Notes: generated by a model from the sequence alone, not told the origin. A stretch of 64,000 nucleotides of DNA from Novosphingobium decolorationis (GCF_018417475.1 NZ_CP054856.1:2263001-2327000), one strand, 5' to 3'; counted from the stretch's first letter, positions 34,831 to 45,152 are shown. Numbers and translations are program-made.

Positions 34831-36323
34831 CGCTCAAGTCGGACACAGTGCGCTGGGGCGCATCGATCCTTGTCGTCGCGCTGGCCGCCGGTGGCGCGGG
34901 CTATTGGGCGGGCCACAGGTCGCCGCAACCGCAGGCCGCCGCGTCCGGCGAGGCGGGCACAGGCTCGGGCAAGGTGCTCTACTGGTACGACCCGATGTTT
35001 CCCAACCAGAAGTTCGACAAGCCCGGCAAGTCGCCGTTCATGGATATGCAGCTTGTGCCCAGATATGCCGACGGCGAAAGTGCCGGCGCGGCGCCCGGGG
35101 TGACGGTCGATCCCTCCGCGCGCCAGAGCCTCGGCCTGCGCGTGGCCGAGGCCCGCATGGGCAGCCTTGCGAGCACGCTGGAAGTCACCGGCACGGTCGA
35201 TTTCAACCAGCGCGACATCGCGATCATCCAGGCGCGCTCGGGCGGGTTCGTAAGCCGTGTCTATGCCCGCGCGCCGGGTGACGTGGTCCGCGCCGGCGCC
35301 CCGATCGTCGACCTGCTGCTGCCCGAGTGGGGCGGCGCGCAGACCGAGTTCCTGAGCGTCAAGCGGCTCGGCAAGCCCGATCTCACCGCCGCCGCGCGCC
35401 AGCGCCTGCGCTTGATGGGCATGTCCGACGGCCTCATCGCCAGCGTCGAGCGGAGCGGCCGGCCGGGCGGCACGGTGACGATCACGACGCCGATCTCCGG
35501 GGTGATCCAGACGCTCGACGCCCGGGCCGGCGTGACGCTCGGCATGGGCCGGACGCTCGCCCAGGTGAACGGCCTCGGCACCGTCTGGCTCAACGCCGCG
35601 GTGCCCGAGGCGCGGGCGGGCGAAGTCCGCATCGGCCAGAGCGCCAGCGCAACCCTGACCGGCTTTCCGGGCGAGAGCTTCGCCGGCCGGGTGATCGCGA
35701 TCCTGCCGACGACGCAGGCCGACAGCCGGACGCTCACCGTCCGGATCGAGCTGCCCAACCGTGGCGGCCGGTTGCGGCCCGGCATGTTCGCGAGCGTGGC
35801 GCTCGGGGGCAATGCCCGATCCGCCCTGCTGGTGCCGAGCGAAGCGGTGATCCGCACCGGCAAGCGAACGCTCGTCATGCTCGCGGCTGGCGACGGGCGC
35901 TACCATCCCGCCGAGGTCCGGATCGGCCGCGATGCGGGCGGCCAGACCGAAGTGCTCGCGGGCCTCGCCCCCGGCCAGAAGGTCGTTGCCTCCGGCCAGT
36001 TCCTGATCGATTCGGAAGCGAGCCTTTCGGGAATCGAGGCGCGGCCCATCGGCGGCGGTGCGCCGGCGAATGCCACCAAGCCCGCATCCAGGCCCGCGCT
36101 CTACGAAACCGTCGGAAGGATCGAGCGGATTGCTCCCGGTTCGGTGACGCTCAGCCACGAGCCGGTCCCCGCGCTCGGCTGGCCGGCGATGACGATGACC
36201 TTCGCGCTGCCCGATCCCGGCATCGTACGCGGCTTCAAGACGGGGGACCACGTGCGCTTCGGCTTCGACCAGCCACCGGCGGGGCCGACCGTGCGGCGCA
36301 TGACCAAGGTGGCGGGCCAGTGA
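34827..36323 (+). CDS. cusB: CusB-like membrane fusion protein with metal-binding and CusF domains, cluster 2
   Basis: A 498-residue adaptor with the same plan as the cluster 1 protein: N-terminal anchor (about 12-28), YWYDPM metal-binding domain (52-57), adaptor core, and a C-terminal CusF-like domain with [20 protein letters not shown]. The conserved His of HGPV is kept as HEPV here. The stop overlaps the GTG of cusA. Confidence 0.93.
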   Translation: MTLKSDTVRWGASILVVALAAGGAGYWAGHRSPQPQAAASGEAGTGSGKVLYWYDPMFPNQKFDKPGKSPFMDMQLVPRYADGESAGAAPGVTVDPSARQSLGLRVAEARMGSLASTLEVTGTVDFNQRDIAIIQARSGGFVSRVYARAPGDVVRAGAPIVDLLLPEWGGAQTEFLSVKRLGKPDLTAAARQRLRLMGMSDGLIASVERSGRPGGTVTITTPISGVIQTLDARAGVTLGMGRTLAQVNGLGTVWLNAAVPEARAGEVRIGQSASATLTGFPGESFAGRVIAILPTTQADSRTLTVRIELPNRGGRLRPGMFASVALGGNARSALLVPSEAVIRTGKRTLVMLAAGDGRYHPAEVRIGRDAGGQTEVLAGLAPGQKVVASGQFLIDSEASLSGIEARPIGGGAPANATKPASRPALYETVGRIERIAPGSVTLSHEPVPALGWPAMTMTFALPDPGIVRGFKTGDHVRFGFDQPPAGPTVRRMTKVAGQ

Positions 36324-39300
36324 TCGCCCATCTCATCCGCTGGTCGGTGAGGAACCGCTTCTTCGTCGTGCTCGGCATGCTCGCGCTGGTCGGCGCGGGC
36401 CTGTGGGCGGTGCGCTCGACCCCGATCGACGCGCTGCCCGATCTTTCCGACGTGCAGGTCGTGATCCGCACTTCCTATCCGGGTCAGGCGCCGCAGATCG
36501 TCGAGAACCAGATCACCTATCCGCTCACCACCACCATGCTGTCGGTGCCCGGCGCCAAGACGGTGCGCGGCTATTCCTTCTTCGGCGACAGCTTCGTCTA
36601 TGTGATCTTCGAGGACGGCACCGATCTCTACTGGGCGCGCAGCCGCGTGCTCGAATATCTCAACCAGGTCCAGGGTCGGTTGCCGGCCAGCGCCCGCAGC
36701 GCGCTCGGGCCGGACGCGACCGGGGTCGGCTGGGTCTATGAATATGCGCTGGTCGACCGCACCGGCCGGCACGATCTCTCGCAGCTTCGCGGGTTGCAGG
36801 ACTGGTTCCTGCGCTACGAGCTGAAGACCGTGACCGGCGTGGCCGAAGTCGCCAGCATCGGCGGCATGGTCAAGCAGTACCAGGTGCTGCTCGATCCGGT
36901 GAAGCTCGCGGCCTACGGCGTAACCCACGCCCAGGCAGTGCAGGCGATCAGCCAAGCCAATCAGGAAGCCGGCGGCTCGGTGCTGGAAATGGCCGAGGCC
37001 GAATATATGGTCCGCGCCTCGGGCTATCTGAAAACGCTCGACGATTTCCGGGCAATCCCGCTCAAGACTGCGGCGGGCGGCGTGCCCGTCCGGCTCGGCG
37101 ATGTCGCCACGATCCAGGTCGGCCCCGAGATGCGGCGCGGCATCGCCGAACTGAACGGCGAAGGCGAGGTCGCCGGCGGCGTCGTTATTCTTCGGTCAGG
37201 CAAGAACGCCCGTGAGACCATCGCGGCGGTCAAGGACAAGCTCGCCGATCTCAGGAAAAGCCTGCCGCCGGGCGTCGAGGTGGTCACGGTCTATGACCGC
37301 TCGCAGCTGATCGATCGCGCGGTCGAGAACCTCACCCGCAAGCTGGTCGAGGAGTTCATCGTCGTCGCATTGGTCTGCGCCCTGTTCCTCTGGCACGTCC
37401 GCTCGGCGCTGGTCGCGATCCTGACCTTGCCGCTCGGTGTGCTGGCCGCGTTCGTCGTAATGCGGTTCCAGGGGGTGAACGCCAACATCATGTCGCTGGG
37501 CGGCATCGCCATCGCCATCGGCGCGATGGTGGATGCGGCGGTCGTCATGATCGAGAACGCCCACAAGAGGATCGAACGCTGGGAGCAGGATCACCCGGAC
37601 AGACATCTCGATGGCGAGATGCGCTGGATCGTCGTCACCGAGGCGGCGGCCGAGGTCGGGCCGGCGCTGTTCTTCAGCCTGCTGATCATCACGCTGTCGT
37701 TCATTCCGGTCTTCACCCTGGAGGCGCAGGAAGGCCGGCTGTTCGCGCCGCTCGCCTTCACCAAGACCTATGCGATGGGCGCGGCCGCGATCCTGTCGGT
37801 GACCCTGGTGCCGATCCTGATGGGCTGGCTGATCCGGGGCCGCATTCCGGCCGAGCAGGCCAATCCGGTCAATCGCTGGCTCACCAATATCTACCGGCCC
37901 GCGATCGACTGGACGATGAAGCGGCCCAAGGCAGTGCTGCTGATCGCGGCTCTGGTGTTCGCCACCACGGCCTGGCCGCTCAGCCGGCTCGGCGGCGAGT
38001 TCATGCCCAATCTCGACGAGGGCGACCTGCTCTACATGCCCTCGGCGCTGCCGGGCCTCTCGGCCGCCAAGGCGAGTGAGCTGCTCCAGCAGACCGACCG
38101 CCTGATCAAGACCGTGCCCGAAGTCGAAAGCGTGTTCGGCAAGGCCGGCCGCGCCGAGACCGCGACCGATCCCGCGCCGCTCGAAATGTTCGAGACGACG
38201 ATCCAATTCAAGCCCCGCGACCAGTGGCGGTCGGGCATGACGCCCGAACGCCTTGTCGACGAGCTCGATCGCCGGGTGAAGCTTCCGGGTCTCGCCAATA
38301 TCTGGGTGCCGCCGATCCGCAACCGCATCGACATGCTCGCGACGGGCATCAAGAGCCCGATCGGGGTCAAGGTGTCGGGCAGTGACCTCGCCGAGCTCGA
38401 CCGCATCGCGCATGATGTCGAGACCGTGGCCAGGAGCGTGCCCGGCGTCAGCTCGGCGCTCGCCGAGCGGCTGACCGGCGGACGCTATGTCGATGTCGAC
38501 ATAGACCGCGCCGCCGCCGCGCGGTTCGGGCTCAACATCGCCGACGTCCAGGCCATCGTCTCCGGCGCGATCGGCGGCGAGACGATCGGCGAGACGGTCG
38601 AGGGCCTCGCCCGCTATCCGATCAGCGTGCGCTATCCGCGCGAATTGCGCGACAGCCTCGAAAGGCTGCGGGCGCTACCGATCCTGACGCCCGCGGGCCA
38701 GCAGATCACCTTGGGCACCGTGGCAAACGTCTCGATCGCCGAGGGACCGCCGATGCTCAAGACCGAGAATGCCCGGCCTTCGACCTGGGTCTACGTCGAT
38801 GTGCGCGGGCGCGATCTTGCCTCGGTGGTCGGCGATCTGCAGCGTGCGGTGGCGAAACAGGTCAGGCTCTCGCCTGGGGTCAGCATCGCTTACTCTGGCC
38901 AGTTCGAATATCTCGAGCGCGCGGTCGACCGCTTGAAGCTGGTCGTGCCCGCGACGCTGCTGATCATCTTCGTGCTGCTCTACCTCATCTTCGGCCGCTT
39001 CGACGAGGCGGCGCTGATCATGGGGACGCTGCCGTTTGCGCTGACCGGCGGCATCTGGACGCTTTATCTGCTGGGGTTCAACCAGTCGATCGCCACCGGG
39101 GTCGGGTTCATCGCGCTCGCCGGCGTCTCCGCCGAGTTCGGGGTGGTGATGCTGATCTATCTCAAGAACGCGCTGGCCGAGCGCGGCGCACATCCGGACG
39201 CTGCCGAGGTCGAGGCCGCCGTGCGCGAAGGCGCGCTGCTGCGCGTCCGTCCCAAGGCGATGACGGTGGCGGTGATCCTGGCCGGCCTGCTGCCGATCCT

Positions 39301-39463
39301 GCTGGGATCAGGCGCGGGTTCGGAGGTCATGAGCCGGATTGCCGCGCCGATGATCGGCGGCATGCTGACCGCGCCCTTGCTCTCAATGTTCGTCCTGCCC
39401 GCCGCCTACCTGCTGTTGCGCCGGCCCAAGACCGATCCCATCCCTCAACCCGTTTCATCATGA
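36320..39463 (+). CDS. cusA: CusA-type heavy-metal RND efflux pump, cluster 2
   Basis: A 1047-residue RND pump starting at GTG 36320, overlapping the cusB stop. HME signatures match cluster 1: [20 protein letters not shown] and [16 protein letters not shown]. Like cluster 1 it should export Cu(I)/Ag(I). The two pumps are clearly diverged, so this is not a recent duplication. They may differ in metal range or in regulation. Confidence 0.95.
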   Translation: MIAHLIRWSVRNRFFVVLGMLALVGAGLWAVRSTPIDALPDLSDVQVVIRTSYPGQAPQIVENQITYPLTTTMLSVPGAKTVRGYSFFGDSFVYVIFEDGTDLYWARSRVLEYLNQVQGRLPASARSALGPDATGVGWVYEYALVDRTGRHDLSQLRGLQDWFLRYELKTVTGVAEVASIGGMVKQYQVLLDPVKLAAYGVTHAQAVQAISQANQEAGGSVLEMAEAEYMVRASGYLKTLDDFRAIPLKTAAGGVPVRLGDVATIQVGPEMRRGIAELNGEGEVAGGVVILRSGKNARETIAAVKDKLADLRKSLPPGVEVVTVYDRSQLIDRAVENLTRKLVEEFIVVALVCALFLWHVRSALVAILTLPLGVLAAFVVMRFQGVNANIMSLGGIAIAIGAMVDAAVVMIENAHKRIERWEQDHPDRHLDGEMRWIVVTEAAAEVGPALFFSLLIITLSFIPVFTLEAQEGRLFAPLAFTKTYAMGAAAILSVTLVPILMGWLIRGRIPAEQANPVNRWLTNIYRPAIDWTMKRPKAVLLIAALVFATTAWPLSRLGGEFMPNLDEGDLLYMPSALPGLSAAKASELLQQTDRLIKTVPEVESVFGKAGRAETATDPAPLEMFETTIQFKPRDQWRSGMTPERLVDELDRRVKLPGLANIWVPPIRNRIDMLATGIKSPIGVKVSGSDLAELDRIAHDVETVARSVPGVSSALAERLTGGRYVDVDIDRAAAARFGLNIADVQAIVSGAIGGETIGETVEGLARYPISVRYPRELRDSLERLRALPILTPAGQQITLGTVANVSIAEGPPMLKTENARPSTWVYVDVRGRDLASVVGDLQRAVAKQVRLSPGVSIAYSGQFEYLERAVDRLKLVVPATLLIIFVLLYLIFGRFDEAALIMGTLPFALTGGIWTLYLLGFNQSIATGVGFIALAGVSAEFGVVMLIYLKNALAERGAHPDAAEVEAAVREGALLRVRPKAMTVAVILAGLLPILLGSGAGSEVMSRIAAPMIGGMLTAPLLSMFVLPAAYLLLRRPKTDPIPQPVSS

Positions 39464-39474
39464 AGGAGAAGACG

Positions 39475-39864
39475 ATGAACCATGCACGACTGACCATTGC
39501 CCTCGGCCTCGCCGCCCTGACTGCCGCGTGCGGCAAGAAGGCGGAGGCCCCCGTTGCGACTGAGACCAACGAGGCGGCGCCCGCCGCGACCATGAGCGGC
39601 GACATGGGCAACATGTCGATGGCGCCTGACGCGAACGCCGCGATCAAGGCCAAGGGCCATGGCACCGTCACCGCGATCGACAAGGCGGCAGGCACGATCA
39701 CGCTCGATCATGGTCCGATCCCGGAGGCCAAGTGGCCCGCGATGACGATGGCGTTCAAGGCCGCGCCGTCGATCACCGATGCGGTCAAGGTCGGCGACAA
39801 GGTCGATTTCGACCTCTCGCTCAAGGGCAGCGATGGCGAGGTCACCGCGATCGCAAAGCAGTGA
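39475..39864 (+). CDS. cusF: CusF-like copper chaperone, cluster 2
   Basis: A 129-residue lipoprotein. The ATG at 39475 is preferred over 39460 because AAGGAG stands just before it. Lipobox TAAC (Cys17), a Met-rich linker (MSGDMGNMSM) and the CusF fold with GTVTAIDKAAGTITLDHGPI and KWPAMTMAF give Cu(I) ligands His, Trp, Met, Met. It closes cluster 2. No clear terminator follows in the 250 nt before the next gene. Confidence 0.92.
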   Translation: MNHARLTIALGLAALTAACGKKAEAPVATETNEAAPAATMSGDMGNMSMAPDANAAIKAKGHGTVTAIDKAAGTITLDHGPIPEAKWPAMTMAFKAAPSITDAVKVGDKVDFDLSLKGSDGEVTAIAKQ

Positions 39865-40112
39865 TCCGCTAAGTTCGACCGGAAAAAGCTGGTTGCGGCG
39901 CCGCTCCCGGGCGGCGACGCCCGTGCCGGCCGTCTGCCTGGCTGTGCGCCCGGTCGACGGTTGCGACCGGCAACGCCCAATGCCAGCGGCGTTTCCCTGC
40001 GCGATCACCGACAATTTGAGCACGCTTCGCGGATCGCACATTGAACGTGCAAGCCGCCCTTGCTCGCGATAGCCTGAACGGCAAGGAGCCCAGTTTAGAT
40101 GACCCAGCCAGT

Positions 40113-41408
40113 ATGACCTTGTTACCCGCGACACATCATGATCTCGTGAGCGAGCTTGTCCGTCGTTGGCGAGACGATCCCGGCGCCACCTATCGCTCCT
40201 GGTTTCTGTGGGACGAACGGCTGAAAAACTTCCGCTCCATCCGTCGCGGGCTGCAGCAGGTGGTCGCAGAAATCGAAAGTGGGCGGTTCGGCGTCGCCTA
40301 TCGCGGCTCGTCACTGGAAACGGTTGTCCACTCGATCGCCGAACAGCGGCAGATCTTCAAGGGCGCCGACCATGCCTGGCTGTGGAAGCCCAAGCTGCGC
40401 ATTCCAGACATCTACGAAAGCCCGGACAACCAGCGGGCGTTCGGTCGCCTGCTCGACAATTGCTCGTGCTGCGATACCGCCGAGGAGATCATCAGCCACA
40501 TCCGCAGCATAGACGCGCTCAAGATCAAGGGGCTGGGGCCGGCGGCGGCCAACCTGCTCTATTTCCTTCACCCGACGCTGGTGCCGCCCTTCAATACCGC
40601 GATCGTCAAGGGCTACAATGCCGTCACCGGCGCCAAGGTGAAGCTCGGGTCATGGGATCATTTTCTCGCCATGCGCGCCGGCATCCTCGACCTCAACGAC
40701 CGTTACCGCGAGTTGCTCTCCAACGATCTCGGCGCGATCGGCGGACTGTTGTTCGACATTGGCTCGGGCCGCTATCCCGCGCCACCGCTGGAGGATGACG
40801 CAACGGCGGCCGACGACTGGCTCGGCAGATTGGAACATGCCAGAGCGGAGGCAAGCCGGCTCGACAAGACAGCCGCCGCGCAGGGCGAAACCGATCGCAC
40901 GCACGCCGAAATCCAGGCCTGGCTGCGCGACCTCGGCCATGCCCTCGGTTACGATGTGTGGATCGCCGCCAATGACCGCGGTCGACTTCACGCTGGCTGC
41001 CCGCTTGGACAGGGATGCCTCGAGCGCCTTCCAGACGCCATTGCGACCTCTCCCGGAGCGGACTCGATCCGCCTCATCGACGTGTTGTGGCTGGCGAAGG
41101 GTGGCGACGGCGTCGCCGCCGCGTTCGAGGTTGAACATTCGACCTCGATCTACTCGGGGATCGTGCGCATGCTCGATCTGGCGCTGTCGGGGAGCGATCT
41201 GCACGCTGCCGCCGGGCTATTCCTGGTCGCACCGAATGCGCGCGAGCAGGACGTTCGCGCGCAACTCCGTCGCCCGGCTTTCAGCCGTATTGCCGATCTC
41301 GACTTCGCCTATCTGCCCTATGGCGAGCTGGAGAGAAACAGGGACGCGATCGCTCGTTTTGGAACGGGATTGAAGGCCATCAAGGCGATCTCAAGCCCCC
41401 TTCCCTGA
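40113..41408 (+). CDS. Putative nuclease: helix-hairpin-helix-like domain plus PD-(D/E)XK-like domain
   Basis: A 431-residue cytoplasmic protein of unnamed family. The middle (LKIKGLGPAAANLLYFLHPT, 137-154, then PFNTAIVKGYNAV) looks like a helix-hairpin-helix DNA-binding segment of DNA glycosylase type. The C-terminal part begins HAEIQAWLRDLGHALGYDVW and has IDVLW (Asp323) and AAFEVEHSTSIYSGI with Glu339 and Glu341, a PD-(D/E)XK-like arrangement without the usual Lys. DNA binding and cleavage are inferred. The start at 40113 is uncertain; an upstream TTG at 40041 is possible. It could be a defence or repair nuclease. Confidence 0.55.
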   Translation: MTLLPATHHDLVSELVRRWRDDPGATYRSWFLWDERLKNFRSIRRGLQQVVAEIESGRFGVAYRGSSLETVVHSIAEQRQIFKGADHAWLWKPKLRIPDIYESPDNQRAFGRLLDNCSCCDTAEEIISHIRSIDALKIKGLGPAAANLLYFLHPTLVPPFNTAIVKGYNAVTGAKVKLGSWDHFLAMRAGILDLNDRYRELLSNDLGAIGGLLFDIGSGRYPAPPLEDDATAADDWLGRLEHARAEASRLDKTAAAQGETDRTHAEIQAWLRDLGHALGYDVWIAANDRGRLHAGCPLGQGCLERLPDAIATSPGADSIRLIDVLWLAKGGDGVAAAFEVEHSTSIYSGIVRMLDLALSGSDLHAAAGLFLVAPNAREQDVRAQLRRPAFSRIADLDFAYLPYGELERNRDAIARFGTGLKAIKAISSPLP

Positions 41409-41474
41409 AAGGGGGCGTTTGCGGGAGGGGGCGGAATCCTACGCCAAGCTCGCCCAGATAGCCGGCGCGAGATC

Positions 41475-42005
41475 TTACTTGTTGCTGCCTTCTACGGTCG
41501 CGCCAGAAAGGCGACGGCTCAGTTCTATCCGGCGATGGCTACGCATTTTGAAGGTGTCTGGCCCAACGCGCCGATACTCAATGAAGCCGAGAGAACGCCA
41601 AAATCGCTCTGCCGCTTCATTCGCTTCCAGCACGGCCAACCGAATCTCTGTGGCACCTCTCGCAGCGGCCCAGCTTTCGACCGTCGAGTAAATTGAGCGT
41701 CCGACGCCACGACCACGCTGTGCGGCATCTACGATCATGAAGCCGAGATACCATGTGCCATCACGCGGATAATCGCGGAGGATGGCCGCGATTGCATATA
41801 GGCCGCCAGGCCCCTTCCATCCCAGGACAGCTTGATTGTGGGCGCTCTTTTCGGGCGGCACATCGGAGAAAAGCTCGCGAGCATCGTCCAGCGTGGGCGC
41901 GGCCCCGTCCTGCAACAGGAAATAGTCGCTGCAACGGTTGTACAGGTCTGCAACGTCTGCGGCGTCCGCTTGGGTAAGTTTGATCGGGGCTCCCGTCATC
42001 ATCAT
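41475..42005 (-). CDS. GNAT-family N-acetyltransferase
   Basis: A 176-residue acetyltransferase. The acetyl-CoA loop is visible as GRGVGRSIYSTVE with the preceding FMIVDAAQRG strand, and the C-terminal LAVLEANEAAERFWRSLGFI is typical of GNAT enzymes. The acceptor substrate is unknown. The start region overlaps the stop of the truncated resolvase by a few bases; several ATG codons (42005, 42002, 41999) are possible. Confidence 0.88.
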   Translation of the reverse strand: MMMTGAPIKLTQADAADVADLYNRCSDYFLLQDGAAPTLDDARELFSDVPPEKSAHNQAVLGWKGPGGLYAIAAILRDYPRDGTWYLGFMIVDAAQRGRGVGRSIYSTVESWAAARGATEIRLAVLEANEAAERFWRSLGFIEYRRVGPDTFKMRSHRRIELSRRLSGATVEGSNK

Positions 42006-42498
42006 CGCGTTTTGGCAGCAAGCACGCGCTGACCGTAATCCCGGAGTTCCCCGTTGGGACCGACATAGCGGTAGAGAGTGACGCGCTCGATCCCGAGTTC
42101 CTTGCAGAGGTCGGAAACGGACGTGTCGCGTTGGGCCATAGCAGCCTGAGCGAGCCGCACCTGGGCCTTGGAGAGGGCGAACTTGCGGCCACCCTTGCGT
42201 CCCCGCGCGCGGGCAGCGGCCAGGCCAGCCATGGTGCGCTCGCGGATCATATCCCGCTCAAACTCCGCCAGTGTGGCAAAAATGCCGAACACCATCCGGC
42301 CCGATGGCGTCGTGGTGTCGATCTGCGCGCCCTTGCCGGTGAGCACCCGCAGACCGATACCGCGATCCGACAGATTCTGCACCGTGCTGACCAGGTGGGT
42401 GAGCGTTCGGCCGAGCCGGTCGAGCTTCCAAACGATGAGGACATCGCCGTCGCGCAACGATTTCAGGCAGGCGGCAAGACCGGGGCGATCATCACGGC
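42002..42498 (-). pseudogene. tnpR: Serine resolvase/invertase (Tn3-type TnpR), N-terminus removed by IS6
   Basis: About 165 codons of a serine recombinase remain: LVWKLDRLGR-like VWKLDRLGRTL, TPSGRMVFGIFATLAEFERD, RERTMAGLAAARARGRKGG and the C-terminal helix-turn-helix SVSDLCKELGIERVTLYRYV. The catalytic serine, which lies in the first 15 residues of such proteins, is gone because the IS6 element starts at 42499. The remnant cannot recombine. It marks a former Tn3-type transposon in the island. Confidence 0.85.
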
Positions 42499-43382
42499 GG
42501 CTCTGTTGCAAACTCTGGCGCAGTGGCCAAGATTGGGCTGCTGGATTGGCAGGATCGGTTGCGATGAACGATTTCAAGGGGCGGCACTTCACCGGAGAGG
42601 TCATCCTATGGGCGGTGCGCTGGTATTGTCGATACGGCATCAGCTATCGTGATCTCGCGGAAATGCTGGCTGAGCGTGGGATCGATGTCGATCATACGAC
42701 TATCTATCGTTGGGTGCAGCGCTACGCGCCGGAGATGGAGAAACGACTCCGCTGGTTCTGGCGGCGTGGTTTTGATCTGAGCTGGCGCCTCGATGAGACT
42801 TACGTCAAGGTGCGGGGCAAATGGACCTACCTGTATCGGGCGGTCGACAAGCGGGGCGACACGATTGATTTCTACCTGTCACCGACTCGCAGCGCCAAGT
42901 CTGCGAAGCGCTTTCTGGCAAAAGCCCTTCGCGGTCTAAAGGACTGGGAAAAGCCGACGAAACTCAACACCGACAAGGCACCAAGCTACGGCGCCGCAAT
43001 CGCTGAGTTGAAACGAGAAGGAAAGCTCGCGGCGGCGACTGAACACCGGCAGGTGAAATACCTGAACAATGTGATCGAGGCTGATCATGGCAAGCTCAAG
43101 ATATTGATCAAGCCCGTCCGTGGTTTCAAATCGATGCCCACAGCCTACGCCACGATCAAAGGCTTCGAGGTCATGCGCGCCCTACGCAAAGGACAGGCCC
43201 GACCATGGTGCCTGCAACCAGGGATCATGGGCGAGGTGCGTCTTGTCGAGCGAGCTTTCGGCATTGGACCATCAGCCCTGACCGAGGCCATGGAATTACT
43301 AAACCAACACCTGGCCACGGCCGCTTGATTGCCATGAAGCGGCGGATCTCACTCGCTCGCGGACGATCTTTGCAACAGAGCC
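42499..43382 (+). mobile_element. IS6-family insertion sequence, left copy
   Basis: An 884-bp element with terminal repeats GGCTCTGTTGCAAA (42499-42512) and TTTGCAACAGAGCC (43369-43382). The 8 bp on the two sides (ATCACGGC and CAAACGGG) differ, so no target duplication is left. Coding sequence and ends match those of the copy at 43508-44391. Confidence 0.95.
42564..43328 (+). CDS. IS6-family transposase, left copy
   Basis: A 254-residue DDE transposase. The N-terminus MNDFKGRHFTGEVILWAVRW is the IS6 type and the catalytic residues appear in RLDETYVKVRG, NTDKAPSYG and VIEADHGKLK. Intact and, on visual comparison, identical to the right copy, so both probably remain active. IS6 elements move by copy-in and form cointegrates and deletions, which explains the truncated neighbours. 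Confidence 0.96.
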   Translation: MNDFKGRHFTGEVILWAVRWYCRYGISYRDLAEMLAERGIDVDHTTIYRWVQRYAPEMEKRLRWFWRRGFDLSWRLDETYVKVRGKWTYLYRAVDKRGDTIDFYLSPTRSAKSAKRFLAKALRGLKDWEKPTKLNTDKAPSYGAAIAELKREGKLAAATEHRQVKYLNNVIEADHGKLKILIKPVRGFKSMPTAYATIKGFEVMRALRKGQARPWCLQPGIMGEVRLVERAFGIGPSALTEAMELLNQHLATAA

Positions 43383-43507
43383 CAAACGGGGACGCCTGTG
43401 GCTCAACGACGGATCATGCGTCCGCCTGCGGCCTGAGTATCCGGGGCATGTGTGGGCCTACGACTTCGTCGAAGGGCGCACGCACGATGGCCGCAAGTTC
43501 CGTATCC
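43383..43507 (+). pseudogene. 125-bp fragment of an IS3-family transposase
   Basis: The DNA between the two IS6 copies encodes in one frame KRGRLWLNDGSCVRLRPEYP and then WAYDFVEGRTHDGRKFR. This is the start of the integrase core of IS3-family OrfB proteins (WAYDFV carrying the first catalytic Asp). Both ends are cut by IS6. Confidence 0.75.
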
Positions 43508-44391
43508 GGCTCTGTTGCAAACTCTGGCGCAGTGGCCAAGATTGGGCTGCTGGATTGGCAGGATCGGTTGCGATGAACGATTTCAAGGGGCGGCACTTCA
43601 CCGGAGAGGTCATCCTATGGGCGGTGCGCTGGTATTGTCGATACGGCATCAGCTATCGTGATCTCGCGGAAATGCTGGCTGAGCGTGGGATCGATGTCGA
43701 TCATACGACTATCTATCGTTGGGTGCAGCGCTACGCGCCGGAGATGGAGAAACGACTCCGCTGGTTCTGGCGGCGTGGTTTTGATCTGAGCTGGCGCCTC
43801 GATGAGACTTACGTCAAGGTGCGGGGCAAATGGACCTACCTGTATCGGGCGGTCGACAAGCGGGGCGACACGATTGATTTCTACCTGTCACCGACTCGCA
43901 GCGCCAAGTCTGCGAAGCGCTTTCTGGCAAAAGCCCTTCGCGGTCTAAAGGACTGGGAAAAGCCGACGAAACTCAACACCGACAAGGCACCAAGCTACGG
44001 CGCCGCAATCGCTGAGTTGAAACGAGAAGGAAAGCTCGCGGCGGCGACTGAACACCGGCAGGTGAAATACCTGAACAATGTGATCGAGGCTGATCATGGC
44101 AAGCTCAAGATATTGATCAAGCCCGTCCGTGGTTTCAAATCGATGCCCACAGCCTACGCCACGATCAAAGGCTTCGAGGTCATGCGCGCCCTACGCAAAG
44201 GACAGGCCCGACCATGGTGCCTGCAACCAGGGATCATGGGCGAGGTGCGTCTTGTCGAGCGAGCTTTCGGCATTGGACCATCAGCCCTGACCGAGGCCAT
44301 GGAATTACTAAACCAACACCTGGCCACGGCCGCTTGATTGCCATGAAGCGGCGGATCTCACTCGCTCGCGGACGATCTTTGCAACAGAGCC
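43508..44391 (+). mobile_element. IS6-family insertion sequence, right copy
   Basis: An 884-bp element with repeats at 43508-43521 and 44378-44391, in the same orientation as the left copy. Flanking octamers CCGTATCC and GCTTATCG do not match, nor do they pair with those of the left copy. The two copies therefore arose through rearrangement, not one composite transposition. Confidence 0.95.
43573..44337 (+). CDS. IS6-family transposase, right copy
   Basis: A 254-residue DDE transposase with the same residues as the left copy (RLDETYVKVRG, NTDKAPSYG, VIEADHGKLK). Its presence gives the island a direct 884-bp repeat at which homologous recombination can delete or amplify the short spacer. Confidence 0.96.
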   Translation: MNDFKGRHFTGEVILWAVRWYCRYGISYRDLAEMLAERGIDVDHTTIYRWVQRYAPEMEKRLRWFWRRGFDLSWRLDETYVKVRGKWTYLYRAVDKRGDTIDFYLSPTRSAKSAKRFLAKALRGLKDWEKPTKLNTDKAPSYGAAIAELKREGKLAAATEHRQVKYLNNVIEADHGKLKILIKPVRGFKSMPTAYATIKGFEVMRALRKGQARPWCLQPGIMGEVRLVERAFGIGPSALTEAMELLNQHLATAA

Positions 44392-44503
44392 GCTTATCGG
44401 ACATAGATGGGGGGTGCGAAATTTGCGCCAATCCTGTTTTGTTCTGGTGTAGAATCGCCATGTGCTGTACGTTGCCAATCCGCAACCGATCAGGACTACC
44501 ACC

Positions 44504-44764
44504 ATGACCATGCACAGCGTCAAGATCACCAGCGACGGGCGCATCCAGATACCGGCCCAACTTCGCCGCGAAATGAACCTTCGTGCCGGAGAGACACTTA
44601 ATCTCGAACTGCATGACGGCACGCTTTCGGTGCGGCGCCCATCCAAGACGCTGGAACGAATCCGCGCCAGGCTGGCGCCTTACCTGGCTCCGGACGCGGA
44701 TCTGCAAGGGGACCTCAAAGCCATGCGGATCGAAGATGCGCAAAGGGACGCCGGGCGTGGCTGA
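44504..44764 (+). CDS. vapB: AbrB/MazE-type antitoxin of a VapBC pair
   Basis: An 86-residue protein whose N-terminus (SVKITSDGRIQIPAQLRREM) is a SpoVT/AbrB DNA-binding domain: swapped-hairpin dimer, autorepressor. The C-terminal tail with ERIRARLAPY would wrap the toxin. The ATG at 44504 follows no clear site; an ATG at 44510 is also possible. It overlaps the toxin start by 8 nt. Lies directly right of the IS6 copy. Confidence 0.85.
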   Translation: MTMHSVKITSDGRIQIPAQLRREMNLRAGETLNLELHDGTLSVRRPSKTLERIRARLAPYLAPDADLQGDLKAMRIEDAQRDAGRG

Positions 44765-45152
44765 CAAGATCCTCGACACCTCGGTGCTCGCCGCGTTCGT
44801 CCTTGGCGAACCGCATGACGTGGACGAGAACGAGCTCCTCGCTGGCGCCTGTATGTCGGCCGTGAACCTCGCCGAGTTTCGCGCGGTCCTGGCAAAGAAT
44901 GGCGTGGCCGAGGAAACCATCGCCGAAACCGTGCAAGACTTCGCCTTCAAGATCCTGCCGTTCGGTGAAGCCGAAGCGGACATCGTTGGCAGACTGATCG
45001 GGCCCGCACGAAAACTGAACATCGGCCTCGGGGACTGCGCCTGCATCGCCACGGGCCAGATAGCGGGACTGACGATCTGGACCGCCGATCGTGATTGGCT
45101 GAAGTTCGCGGTGCCCGGCGCCGAGATCAAACTCATCAGGAACCAGCCTTGA
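44757..45152 (+). CDS. vapC: VapC-type PIN-domain toxin
   Basis: A 131-residue PIN ribonuclease. The acidic metal-binding residues are in LDTSVLAAFVLGE (Asp), AVNLAEF (Glu), IGLGDCACIATG (Asp) and TADRDW (Asp). It probably cleaves tRNA or another structured RNA when not held by the AbrB-type antitoxin. The GTG start at 44757 follows AAAGGGACG and overlaps the antitoxin end; an ATG at 44736 is an alternative. It would stabilise the island. Confidence 0.88.
   Translation: MADKILDTSVLAAFVLGEPHDVDENELLAGACMSAVNLAEFRAVLAKNGVAEETIAETVQDFAFKILPFGEAEADIVGRLIGPARKLNIGLGDCACIATGQIAGLTIWTADRDWLKFAVPGAEIKLIRNQP

Noticed and set aside
42499..44391. Classical IS6 composite transposon
   Set aside because: Only 125 bp of IS3 relic lies between the copies and no outer duplication is present, so there is no real cargo.
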